A stretch of 5,794 nucleotides of DNA from Bacillota bacterium (lineage in GTDB: Bacteria > Bacillota > Clostridia > Christensenellales > SZUA-584): contig JAEWTL010000032.1 in the NCBI GenBank assembly GCA_023459495.1, positions 1 through 5,794 of the forward strand, given 5' to 3'. This document shows positions 1 through 5,518 of this stretch, piece after piece; the first letter of the stretch is position 1, and the number at the start of each line of letters is the position of its first letter. The notes below the pieces were generated by a model. The model did no database searches and was not told where the DNA came from. It saw only the letters and a program-made list of their open reading frames with translations. The position numbers were made by a program, and so were the translations under genes.

Positions 1-457
1 TTCTCATTGTTTGCGTCGATAATGTCGGCGTAACCGCACCACGACCATATTGCAGGATTTTCCCGTTGGGTAATTTCATCCATCCATCACCACTGGCAAA
101 AGAGGCCATGTCCGGTATCTGATTTTCGCCTGTTCCCACATCCCGTTTTGCCGCTTCTCCCAAACCAAGGTTTTCGAGAGCCGTTTTCACCGTGCCGTCC
201 GATTTGATATCGCCAAACGGATTCTTGCGGCTTAACAGCAGCGCACGAAGCGCAGTAAGCAGCTGGTCATGCCGCCCCTTCTCCAGGCTGGCACCGGATG
301 CCTCCACCACGCTGCAGAGTTCTTCCTGCAACATGTCAAAGTAGTCATCATCCAGATCGGTGGCAGGTGTGCCGGTCTGGGGGTTACCACGGGTAAAACC
401 GTTCTTACCCGCGCCGAACTTATCCTTCTGCGCGGTTTTCGTGTCTATACGATGCAT
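1..457 (-). CDS. Tail fibre protein, N-terminal part (3' end beyond window)
   Basis: This is the host-recognition fibre attached to the baseplate. The frame is open from ATG at 455-457 to the window edge, giving 152 codons with no stop. Residues 1-20 read MHRIDTKTAQKDKFGAGKNG, the typical start of enterobacterial prophage side-tail-fibre proteins. An acidic helical stretch follows (LDDDYFDMLQEEL, about 35-47), then LLTALRALLLSRKNPFGDI (67-85). A KTALENLGLGE segment (91-101) is a known fibre recombination point. Residues 125-138 read GWMKLPNGKILQYG, a motif usually found at the start of the distal tip domain, so the protein may be short with little shaft. The start is supported by GGAG at 464-467, six bases upstream and embedded in the last codons of the gp48-like gene, which stops 3 bases before this ATG. 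The position directly after gp48 matches Mu gene S. A tail-fibre assembly (Tfa) gene would be expected downstream but is not in view. Confidence 0.9.
   Translation of the reverse strand, partial: MHRIDTKTAQKDKFGAGKNGFTRGNPQTGTPATDLDDDYFDMLQEELCSVVEASGASLEKGRHDQLLTALRALLLSRKNPFGDIKSDGTVKTALENLGLGEAAKRDVGTGENQIPDMASFASGDGWMKLPNGKILQYGRGAVTPTLSTQTMR
155..180. other. Putative serine-invertase crossover site (hix/gix/cix/pix-like)
   Basis: On the + strand the two 12-bp arms are TTCTCCCAAACC and GGTTTTCGAGAG, flanking a central AA at 167-168. The second arm reversed is CTCTCGAAAACC, which matches the first at 9 of 12 positions. By memory-based comparison with Salmonella hixL, about 20 of 26 positions agree, including the uninterrupted 13-base core AAACCAAGGTTTT. 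Hin-family recombinases cut at the central dinucleotide, which here falls in the Leu97 codon (CTT on the coding strand) of the fibre gene, so an exchange would keep the reading frame. In Mu, P1 and e14 such sites lie in the fibre gene and allow inversion of alternative fibre tips. Whether this copy is active depends on a second inverted copy and an invertase, both of which would be outside the window. Confidence 0.78.
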
Positions 458-460
458 GGA

Positions 461-1045
461 TTACTCCGGATATTTAAAAATTACGTAGGTATGCGAAGGG
501 CAGAGTTTGTTAAGCACACACTCGACAACGGTGTCGCCCCAGATACGCAGTGCGGAATCACAGGGATCACCACATGTCATCCAGGTGGTGTTGGTGGCGG
601 CTGGCATGTTGACCTGCCAGTAATACCGCCATTCCGGCGCATTCACAGCGTCAGTACAGGCCGATGAACAGGTGAACGAGCTTTTGTCGTATCGCGTGAT
701 GGTGGCATCTGGTCTGCCCAGGGCAGCAAGCTGTGCAAGATAAAAATCCTCGTTGATGCCACCCGCCAGGTTAACCTTCGCATCCAGCCGTTGCTGACGC
801 TGGCGAAGGGTCTGTGTCCCTGCAGGAATACATTCATCCGGCAGGCCACACAGACGCTCCCAGCGATTTATCAGCTCGGTGGTGGTGCGCGGATCAAGCT
901 CCCGCATCAGGGCATCCGCACGCTGATGAACGCGGGTTAATGAAGGTGCCGCACCGGCAATCGCCGGATCGCTGGCTGACCATGCAGGACCGGGCGGCAA
1001 CAGTGCCGATAACAGGCGGATGTAATCATCGTTTGTCACGTCCAT
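461..1045 (-). CDS. ymfQ: Mu gp48-like / YmfQ family baseplate protein (DUF2313)
   Basis: A 194-residue protein of the YmfQ (DUF2313) family, named after the e14 prophage gene and equivalent to Mu gp48. It is a baseplate wedge component placed between the J protein and the tail fibre gene, and is thought to link the fibre to the wedge. Recognisable features are the N-terminal LLSALLPPGPAW (11-22), LTRVHQRADALMRELDPRTTTELINRWERLCGLPDEC (36-72), the RQRQQRLDAKVNLAGG segment (81-96), and a Cys/Trp-rich C-terminal half. Eight cysteines occur (66, 72, 126, 130, 158, 162, 176, 182), with two CxxxC pairs at 126/130 and 158/162. The ATG at 1043-1045 overlaps the end of the gp47-like gene by 10 bases; a weak GGGGA precedes it. 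Length fits the family. The family assignment is recognition without a search, and the symbol is by family resemblance. Confidence 0.9.
   Translation of the reverse strand: MDVTNDDYIRLLSALLPPGPAWSASDPAIAGAAPSLTRVHQRADALMRELDPRTTTELINRWERLCGLPDECIPAGTQTLRQRQQRLDAKVNLAGGINEDFYLAQLAALGRPDATITRYDKSSFTCSSACTDAVNAPEWRYYWQVNMPAATNTTWMTCGDPCDSALRIWGDTVVECVLNKLCPSHTYVIFKYPE
464..467 (-). promoter_or_regulatory. Ribosome binding site of the tail fibre gene
   Basis: The coding strand reads GGAG, then TAATCC, then ATG, a spacing of six bases. The GGAG lies inside the final Pro-Glu codons of the gp48-like gene, whose stop TAA immediately follows. Ribosomes finishing that gene would therefore sit over the fibre start, suggesting coupled translation. 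The site fixes the fibre start at 455-457. Confidence 0.7.
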
Positions 1046-2094
1046 GAAATCGTCCCCAGTACCGCCAGTTCATTTTTTGCAATGGAGATATTGTCTGCCG
1101 GTGCAAGCAACTGATGGCTGTATTCCCCGTTCGCACCGGAAATCGCTTCACTGATACGTGACACCTTCAGTTCTCCCTGCGGATAACCATCACGCAGCAG
1201 GAACGAACGCAACTCGGCGGTGATGGCAGCCCGTATTTCCGGTGTGTCCGGCGTCACGCGGATATGAAAATCCACCGTATGTGCCACCGGCCTGAACACA
1301 TACAAATCAGAGCCTGCCACCGGGGCCAGTGGCCCGATATGTTGTCTTGCCGCCGTTTCCGTTGATTCTTCCGGAATGGGATTAATCAGGTCACTGCTGG
1401 CAATCATCACACCGACAGTTCCCGTTCCCATCCAGTGACGGTATGTCCATGCGCGGGTAATGCCGGGCACTTCTTTAGCCCAAACGACATAGTCCCCGTC
1501 AGCCCCGCCCTGAGGCGTCCAGTAATACCGCTCAATGACGCGGGCGCGCCACGTTTCCAGATCTTCTGTATCAAATCCGCCTGTCAGGGTGTCAGTCACA
1601 CCGGAAGACGGCAGACCATTCACCGGCGTGACCAGGATTAATGCCGTACCATCGTCAGCGTTACCGACCGCGCCTGCATTTGAGCAGGCGATCGGCACGC
1701 GCAGGACACCACCGGAGCTGGTTGCATCGGCAGTTGCCGTGTACTGAACCAGGTCATCGCGCTGAATAACACTCCCGGCGGTCACCTTCAGGCCATCGCT
1801 GACACCTTCCCAGCGCATATACCCGCTGGCAGCCGTGGCCCCCTTGCGCGGACACCGTTTCATCGCAGCATGTCGCGCCAGCCAGGACTCATCGCACAGG
1901 TCAGGCAGCATATTCATTGCCAGATAATCGATGTACCCGTAAACCGTATGCAGCGCCGCCGCATACACCTTTGCCCGCACGTCTTCATCCATGCGCCGGA
2001 GCGTGTCGCTGACGTCCAGCCTGGCGAATAAATCGTTACGGAGCATACTGATATTTTCTGCCAGCGTCGGGCGCTGAAATTCACTGTCCGCCAT
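1036..2094 (-). CDS. Baseplate J / Mu gp47-like baseplate wedge protein
   Basis: A 352-residue protein of the baseplate J family (Mu gp47, P2 gpJ, related to T4 gp6), which forms the baseplate wedge ring that rearranges when the sheath contracts. The N-terminal third is helical (about 1-80). The diagnostic core follows: CSNAGAVGN (137-145), GGFDTEDLETWRARVIERYY (172-191), DYVVWAKEVPGITRAW (201-216) and TGTVGVMIA (224-232). The C-terminal part is a mixed domain ending in KVSRISEAISG and DNISIAKNELAVLG, also typical. The ATG at 2092-2094 lies 14 bases inside the end of the gp46-like gene. GGAG occurs 11 bases upstream, a longer spacing than ideal, so translation is probably coupled to the preceding gene. 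The stop TGA at 1036-1038 lies inside the next gene. Confidence 0.93.
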   Translation of the reverse strand: MADSEFQRPTLAENISMLRNDLFARLDVSDTLRRMDEDVRAKVYAAALHTVYGYIDYLAMNMLPDLCDESWLARHAAMKRCPRKGATAASGYMRWEGVSDGLKVTAGSVIQRDDLVQYTATADATSSGGVLRVPIACSNAGAVGNADDGTALILVTPVNGLPSSGVTDTLTGGFDTEDLETWRARVIERYYWTPQGGADGDYVVWAKEVPGITRAWTYRHWMGTGTVGVMIASSDLINPIPEESTETAARQHIGPLAPVAGSDLYVFRPVAHTVDFHIRVTPDTPEIRAAITAELRSFLLRDGYPQGELKVSRISEAISGANGEYSHQLLAPADNISIAKNELAVLGTISWT

Positions 2095-2509
2095 GCGTTA
2101 TCGCACTCCACAGATCATCAAAAGAAATCATTACCGGTCCGTCACGACGCCAGAGAGTGATACTGTTACCCAGTTCATTAATCCCGGTGCGGCGGATATC
2201 CAGATCAATACGGGACACCACGCCATCATCAATCATCCATTGCAGGCATTCGCGGATATACCCCCTTACCGTCTGCACCAGCTGATTGGTCAGTTTGCTG
2301 CGCTGAAGCAGCCACAGTCGGGAGCCGTAACGGTCATTCTGTACCGCAGGCCAGGTATCCCCCCACCATCCCATCGGGACGTCGGCGTTGTCATCAGGCT
2401 CCGCCCGCCGCCAGGTAAACAGGGAAATCACCACGGCGCGGGTCAGCGGATCCAGCGGTGCGCTGGCGCAGGTGCGTTTACCGTTCACCGTCAGCCACAG
2501 TTCCATCAT
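2081..2509 (-). CDS. Mu gp46 family baseplate protein
   Basis: A 142-residue protein of the phage GP46 family. It sits in the order spike - gp46 - baseplate J, the position held by the gp25/W-type wedge and sheath-initiator protein in other contractile tails; equivalence to gp25 is inferred from position and family knowledge. Visible features include LTRAVVISLFTWRRAEPDD (22-40), GWWGDTW (47-53), GSRLWLLQRSKLTNQ (62-76) and a C-terminal LGNSITLWRRDGPVMISFDDLW segment. Two adjacent ATG codons begin the frame. GGAGG at 2511-2515 is only 1 base from the first ATG (2507-2509) but 4 bases from the second (2504-2506). The second may be the real start, giving 141 residues and a TGATG junction with the spike gene. 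The longer form is given here. The stop lies within the gp47-like gene. Confidence 0.9.
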   Translation of the reverse strand: MMELWLTVNGKRTCASAPLDPLTRAVVISLFTWRRAEPDDNADVPMGWWGDTWPAVQNDRYGSRLWLLQRSKLTNQLVQTVRGYIRECLQWMIDDGVVSRIDLDIRRTGINELGNSITLWRRDGPVMISFDDLWSAITHGGQ

Positions 2510-3054
2510 GCCTCCATCGCTTTATCCGGTTTGTCGGTGTTACTGCCCTGACCGTTCTCTCTGTGACGATGGCCGTTATAGGCAAGCCGCATCGCTGACA
2601 TGGTGGTGCCGCTGGAGTCGCACAGGTCTTTCACCTGTCCTGTCACTTCCAGGTCCATTTCAAAACGTGCTTTAGGTGAATTGCGAAACGTGATCGTTTT
2701 ACCTGCACCGTCCACCACGATCCCCTCCCGGGTCAGCGTCACGGACTGCCCCTGATCGTCATAGACAGCCACCTCACCCGTCTGCAGCCCTTTCAGGCGG
2801 TAGCGCCGGTCCGACACCGTAACAACCACCGCATGAGAACGGTCGCCATCCGGAAACAACACCACCGCTTCCGCACCGCTGTTTGCCCTTGCGGTAAAAC
2901 CGTAGGGTTCAAGATGTTCAACCCCGGCTTTGGGTTCACCGGCAATCAGGGACACATCCACGGTCTGACATTTCGTGGCGGCACTGATGCTTTTCACCAC
3001 TGCCCGCCCAATCAGGCCGAGAAGTTGTCGCTGCATGGCTTCAATCGTCCTCAT
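2506..3054 (-). CDS. Baseplate assembly protein V / Mu gp45-like central spike
   Basis: A 182-residue protein of the Mu gp45 / P2 gpV type. A trimer of this protein forms the needle at the tail tip that pierces the outer membrane. The N-terminal OB-like portion (about 1-90) includes the family-typical YGFTARANSGAEAVVLFPDGDRSHAVVV (51-78). It is followed by beta-strand repeats characteristic of the spike helix (EVAVYDDQGQSVTLTREGIVVDGAGKTITF, about 94-123). The C-terminus carries YNGHRHRENG (159-168); the HxH pair His162/His164 (codons at 2569-2571 and 2563-2565) matches the iron-coordinating apex described for P2 gpV and related spikes. The ATG shares one base with the hub stop (TGATG), and AGGAGG lies 10 bases upstream at 3065-3070, so translation is likely coupled to the hub. 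The stop TGA overlaps the start of the gp46-like gene. Confidence 0.92.
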   Translation of the reverse strand: MRTIEAMQRQLLGLIGRAVVKSISAATKCQTVDVSLIAGEPKAGVEHLEPYGFTARANSGAEAVVLFPDGDRSHAVVVTVSDRRYRLKGLQTGEVAVYDDQGQSVTLTREGIVVDGAGKTITFRNSPKARFEMDLEVTGQVKDLCDSSGTTMSAMRLAYNGHRHRENGQGSNTDKPDKAMEA

Positions 3055-4133
3055 CAGAACGGGTCCTCCTGTACTCTGGCTTTTTTCTTTTTCCGCGCGC
3101 CGGGGTCTTCAGGTTCAGGCAGATAAGCATCAGGCGGGCCGACACGGATTTCCGTCAGGGTGCCGTTCTGGTCCTGAGTAAACGTGACTTCCGAAACAAG
3201 CAGTTCGGTATTGTCGAAACCACAGACCGGATCGAAGACAATCACCCGCTGGTTGGGCTGCCACAGCGTACCGTTACCCTGTCGCCAGCCCTGCACCACA
3301 TAGGTGGTTTCATCCGTCCGCGCCGCCCGTTGCCGGGCTTCAAAGTCAGCACGCGCAATACAGCCTGCCCCCGTGGCCTGCCCTGTCTGCCTGATATACA
3401 TCGGACGGTAACGGGCAATAAATGCGTCCTCTGCGCGGGCCCGCAGCGCGGTGGTGGTGGCCTCACCGAAATCATCGTCGTTTCCGGCACGCTGCCCCGC
3501 CACCTGGTAAACAGAAAACCGCTCCCGGATACTCTTCTCCGTATCGCAGGAAAGGATGTTTTCCCCGAGTACCAGCGCAGTATGTGCCCGCGTTGAGCCA
3601 ATACCGCCAATCACCAGCCTGCCGTGCGGGTTGTCATAAGCCAGCGCCTGCTGCTGACCGAGTATTTTGTTGATTACCTCAATCACCGTTTCACCGTGAT
3701 CGGGCTGGACGTCAGGAATAACACCCGACGGCGCACCGTTGTTCACCACCTCAATGCCGAAAGGCGCAGCAAGCGCCTGCGCAATCTGTACCAGCGATCG
3801 TCCGTTAAACTGTGTCGGTTCGGCTGCACAGTCAATCAGGTCAGCCGTCAGACTACGTCCGGCAATACCGGTGCTGACCGAACGGGCATCGTAACGAACG
3901 GGCGTCGCCTCCACCCAGCCGGTGATCACCAGCTCATCACCAATCAGCACCTCCACTTTTGAACCGTTTTTAATGCGCGGCTGAAGCGTGGTGATACCCT
4001 CATCTCCCGGCCACTGGCGGGTGATCTCCACACTGAAATCCCGCGCCAGTCGTTCAACACCGGCACCGATGCGCACCGATGTCCAGCCATTCCACTCCCG
4101 GCCATTTACCCGTAGCGTGACGTTATCGTTCAT
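3054..4133 (-). CDS. Baseplate hub protein, Mu gp44 / gpP-like
   Basis: A 359-residue protein of the Mu gp44 (gpP) family, a trimeric hub with a T4 gp27-like fold that joins the tail tube to the central spike. Family-typical sequence includes the N-terminal VTLRVNGREWNGWTSVRI (5-22), RDFSVEITRQWPG (31-43), a KVEVLIGDELVITGWVEATP strand region (59-78), and AGRSLTADLIDCAAEP (91-106), which is especially diagnostic. The C-terminal domain contains VVQGWRQGNGTLWQPNQRVIVFDP (279-302). The last about 20 residues are low-complexity, with a four-lysine run (348-351) in PEPEDPGARKKKKARVQEDPF. The ATG at 4131-4133 overlaps the preceding stop as ATGA. The only nearby Shine-Dalgarno match is a weak AAGG about 10 bases upstream, so expression probably relies on coupling. 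The lysine run is encoded by an A5-G-A6 tract that could allow frameshifting into the spike frame (see findings). Confidence 0.93.
   Translation of the reverse strand: MNDNVTLRVNGREWNGWTSVRIGAGVERLARDFSVEITRQWPGDEGITTLQPRIKNGSKVEVLIGDELVITGWVEATPVRYDARSVSTGIAGRSLTADLIDCAAEPTQFNGRSLVQIAQALAAPFGIEVVNNGAPSGVIPDVQPDHGETVIEVINKILGQQQALAYDNPHGRLVIGGIGSTRAHTALVLGENILSCDTEKSIRERFSVYQVAGQRAGNDDDFGEATTTALRARAEDAFIARYRPMYIRQTGQATGAGCIARADFEARQRAARTDETTYVVQGWRQGNGTLWQPNQRVIVFDPVCGFDNTELLVSEVTFTQDQNGTLTEIRVGPPDAYLPEPEDPGARKKKKARVQEDPF
3065..3070 (-). promoter_or_regulatory. Ribosome binding site of the spike gene
   Basis: AGGAGG on the coding strand, 10 bases before the spike ATG at 3052-3054, lies within the last codons of the hub gene. 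The match is strong although the spacing is slightly long. It implies that the spike gene can be started independently as well as by coupling at the TGATG junction. Confidence 0.65.
3081..3092 (-). other. A5-G-A6 tract, possible -1 frameshift site
   Basis: Near the end of the hub gene the coding strand reads AAA AAG AAA AAA in frame (Lys348-351). The AAA AAG pair contains the A_AAG slip tetramer used by several bacterial elements, but the preceding base is G, so it is not the ideal A_AAA_AAG heptamer. A -1 slip gives an open frame of 11 codons (EKSQSTGGPVL) leading directly in frame to the spike ATG. Whether slipping occurs cannot be told from sequence alone. The run may simply encode a basic tail. 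Confidence 0.3.
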
Positions 4134-5458
4134 TGCACTGGCACCTTCAGAGGGATCACCGGCACAAAGCCGGGATGCGTAATGGCATTACGCCGGATAA
4201 TGTCCGCGTCACGCGCCGCGTTATCAAACCAGGTCGCCGCCAGCACCAGCGCGGGTAAAACCTCATCCGGTGTGCGCTGAATGATCCGTGCAGACTGTTC
4301 AAGGCGCGTGTTGATATCCGCATTCAGATCTGCTTTCACCCGGCGCAGCGCCAGAAACAGCGCATCACTGGTTGTACGGGACAACTCCTTATCAATTGCC
4401 GTATTCAGTGTGTCGCGAATGTCAGTCAGTTCTTCCCACGTCGGCAGGTCAACCGTGCTTTTCACCGCCGGTGCATTGTTCAGTGCCGGATGCGTGACGG
4501 AAGGCCAGCCGGTGCTCTGCGCAGCTGTTGTTGCCTGCCCCACTGCGGCATTCTGCATCACCGCGGAAGTTGTTGGCGCAGGCAATCGGGTGACGGCATA
4601 CGCCGCTTCGCTGATTGCGGTCGTACGAAGGGTGCTGGCAACCACGTTACGCTGCTGCGTCGCCGTGGCGGTGGTTTTACTGTCCGTTTTCCAGACGCCG
4701 CGCGGTTGCAGATCGCTGCCGAGGCTGACACCGGAAAGCGTTTTGATCATGGTGACCAGGTCGCTGGCGTTACCATAAAGGCGTTTCCCGGTACGCCACA
4801 TTTTCTGCACCTGCTCAACGAAATTTTTGCCTGACGATGGCGGCGGCAGAAGTACCGAGATATCCCCCTGCAACAGCCTGGCGGCATCCGATACGGCAGA
4901 ATCCACCACTTTCATCGCATCAGAAACATACCCAAGCATTGTGCCGGCATTACCGACGACGTCGTTCTGCACAAAATCTGCCACGCCATCGATACTGAAA
5001 CCACTGAAACTTTCACTGATGCAGTCATCCAGTGCAGAACAGGATGACATCAGCGTCTGCGCCGTCGCCGCACCTGATGTGGGGTAAGAGAGTTCTCCTG
5101 CTTCGACAAACTTCAGGTCAAAGCGGACAATACGCCCTTCACTTTTCGATGTGCTGACCCGAACTTCCCCGTCAACACAGACTTTCAGCTCACCGTAAGT
5201 CGGATGGACAAGCGTGCCGGGACCGGGTTTATTCAGCGCGTCAATCAGGCGATCGCGCTGGTCAAAGCAGTCATCTCCCACCACATAAGCCGTGATGGAC
5301 GGGCGGAAAGTGACTTTTCCCAAATCTTCGGTATAGGGTTTGTCGCGGTTCGGGTATTCGTGCGTTTCCACACGACGACCGGTTCCCGTACTTTCTTCTT
5401 CAACCTTAAACGGCACACCGCGAAATGACGCGTCCTGAAGTCTGTCTTTCCACGTCAT
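4130..5458 (-). CDS. Mu gp43 / gpN-like 'DNA circularization' tail protein
   Basis: A 442-residue protein of the family annotated as DNA circularization (Mu gpN, gp43). It is known from Mu to be a tail/baseplate component next to the hub; the DNA-circularization name is historical. The N-terminal domain (about 1-115) is family-typical: WKDRLQDASFRGVPFKVEEES, HEYPNRDKPYTEDLG, then a VVGDDCFDQRDRLIDALN segment and GTLVHPTYGELKV. The middle (about 265-330) is rich in Ala/Thr/Ser, suggesting a flexible linker, and the C-terminal part looks mainly helical. The frame extends upstream to an ATG at 5498-5500, but that leader would be encoded by the terminator hairpin and lacks a Shine-Dalgarno. The ATG at 5456-5458 has GGAG five bases upstream and gives the conserved MTWKDRLQ start, so it was chosen. 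The stop overlaps the hub start as ATGA. Confidence 0.92.
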   Translation of the reverse strand: MTWKDRLQDASFRGVPFKVEEESTGTGRRVETHEYPNRDKPYTEDLGKVTFRPSITAYVVGDDCFDQRDRLIDALNKPGPGTLVHPTYGELKVCVDGEVRVSTSKSEGRIVRFDLKFVEAGELSYPTSGAATAQTLMSSCSALDDCISESFSGFSIDGVADFVQNDVVGNAGTMLGYVSDAMKVVDSAVSDAARLLQGDISVLLPPPSSGKNFVEQVQKMWRTGKRLYGNASDLVTMIKTLSGVSLGSDLQPRGVWKTDSKTTATATQQRNVVASTLRTTAISEAAYAVTRLPAPTTSAVMQNAAVGQATTAAQSTGWPSVTHPALNNAPAVKSTVDLPTWEELTDIRDTLNTAIDKELSRTTSDALFLALRRVKADLNADINTRLEQSARIIQRTPDEVLPALVLAATWFDNAARDADIIRRNAITHPGFVPVIPLKVPVQ

Positions 5459-5463
5459 ATAAA

Positions 5464-5467
5464 CTCC
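5464..5467 (-). promoter_or_regulatory. Ribosome binding site deciding the gp43-like start
   Basis: GGAG on the coding strand is followed by TTTAT and then ATG at 5456-5458. It sits seven bases beyond the T-tract of the terminator-like hairpin. No comparable site precedes the upstream in-frame ATGs at 5471-5473 and 5498-5500. Confidence 0.75.
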
Positions 5468-5473
5468 GTACAT

Positions 5474-5495
5474 AAAAAATCCCACCGGAGTGGGA
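5474..5495 (-). terminator. Intrinsic terminator after the tape measure gene
   Basis: Read on the coding (minus) strand: stem TCCCAC, loop TCCG, stem GTGGGA, then TTTTTT with no gap. The 6-bp stem is fully paired with four G-C pairs. Its loop is a UCCG member of the UNCG tetraloop class closed by a C-G pair, one of the most stable RNA hairpin loops known. It starts 23 bases after the tape measure stop and ends just before the ribosome binding site of the gp43-like gene. It has the form of a factor-independent terminator inside a late operon, likely acting as a partial terminator or being bypassed by a late antiterminator. Confidence 0.8.
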
Positions 5496-5518
5496 CTCAT
5501 TAACAGATTAATTTTTCA

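Noticed and set aside
269..667. 132-codon + strand open frame across the fibre and gp48 start/stop region
   Set aside because: It overlaps two recognised genes on the other strand and resembles no known protein.
2093..2551. 152-codon + strand open frame across the gp46-like gene
   Set aside because: It is antisense to a recognised family member and spans gene junctions, with no recognisable protein features.
3435..3444. Ten-base perfect palindrome GCGGGCCCGC in the hub gene
   Set aside because: It is explained by GC-rich Ala/Arg codons. No flanking repeat or T-tract suggests a terminator or binding site.
4281..4778. 165-codon open frame on the + strand, antisense to the gp43-like gene
   Set aside because: It lies fully inside a well-supported gene, has no convincing ribosome site, and its composition follows the opposite strand's codons. 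It is a shadow frame.
5459..5500. N-terminal extension of the gp43-like protein to ATG at 5498-5500
   Set aside because: The extra 14 residues are encoded by the terminator hairpin and T-tract, there is no Shine-Dalgarno upstream, and the downstream ATG has a well-placed GGAG.
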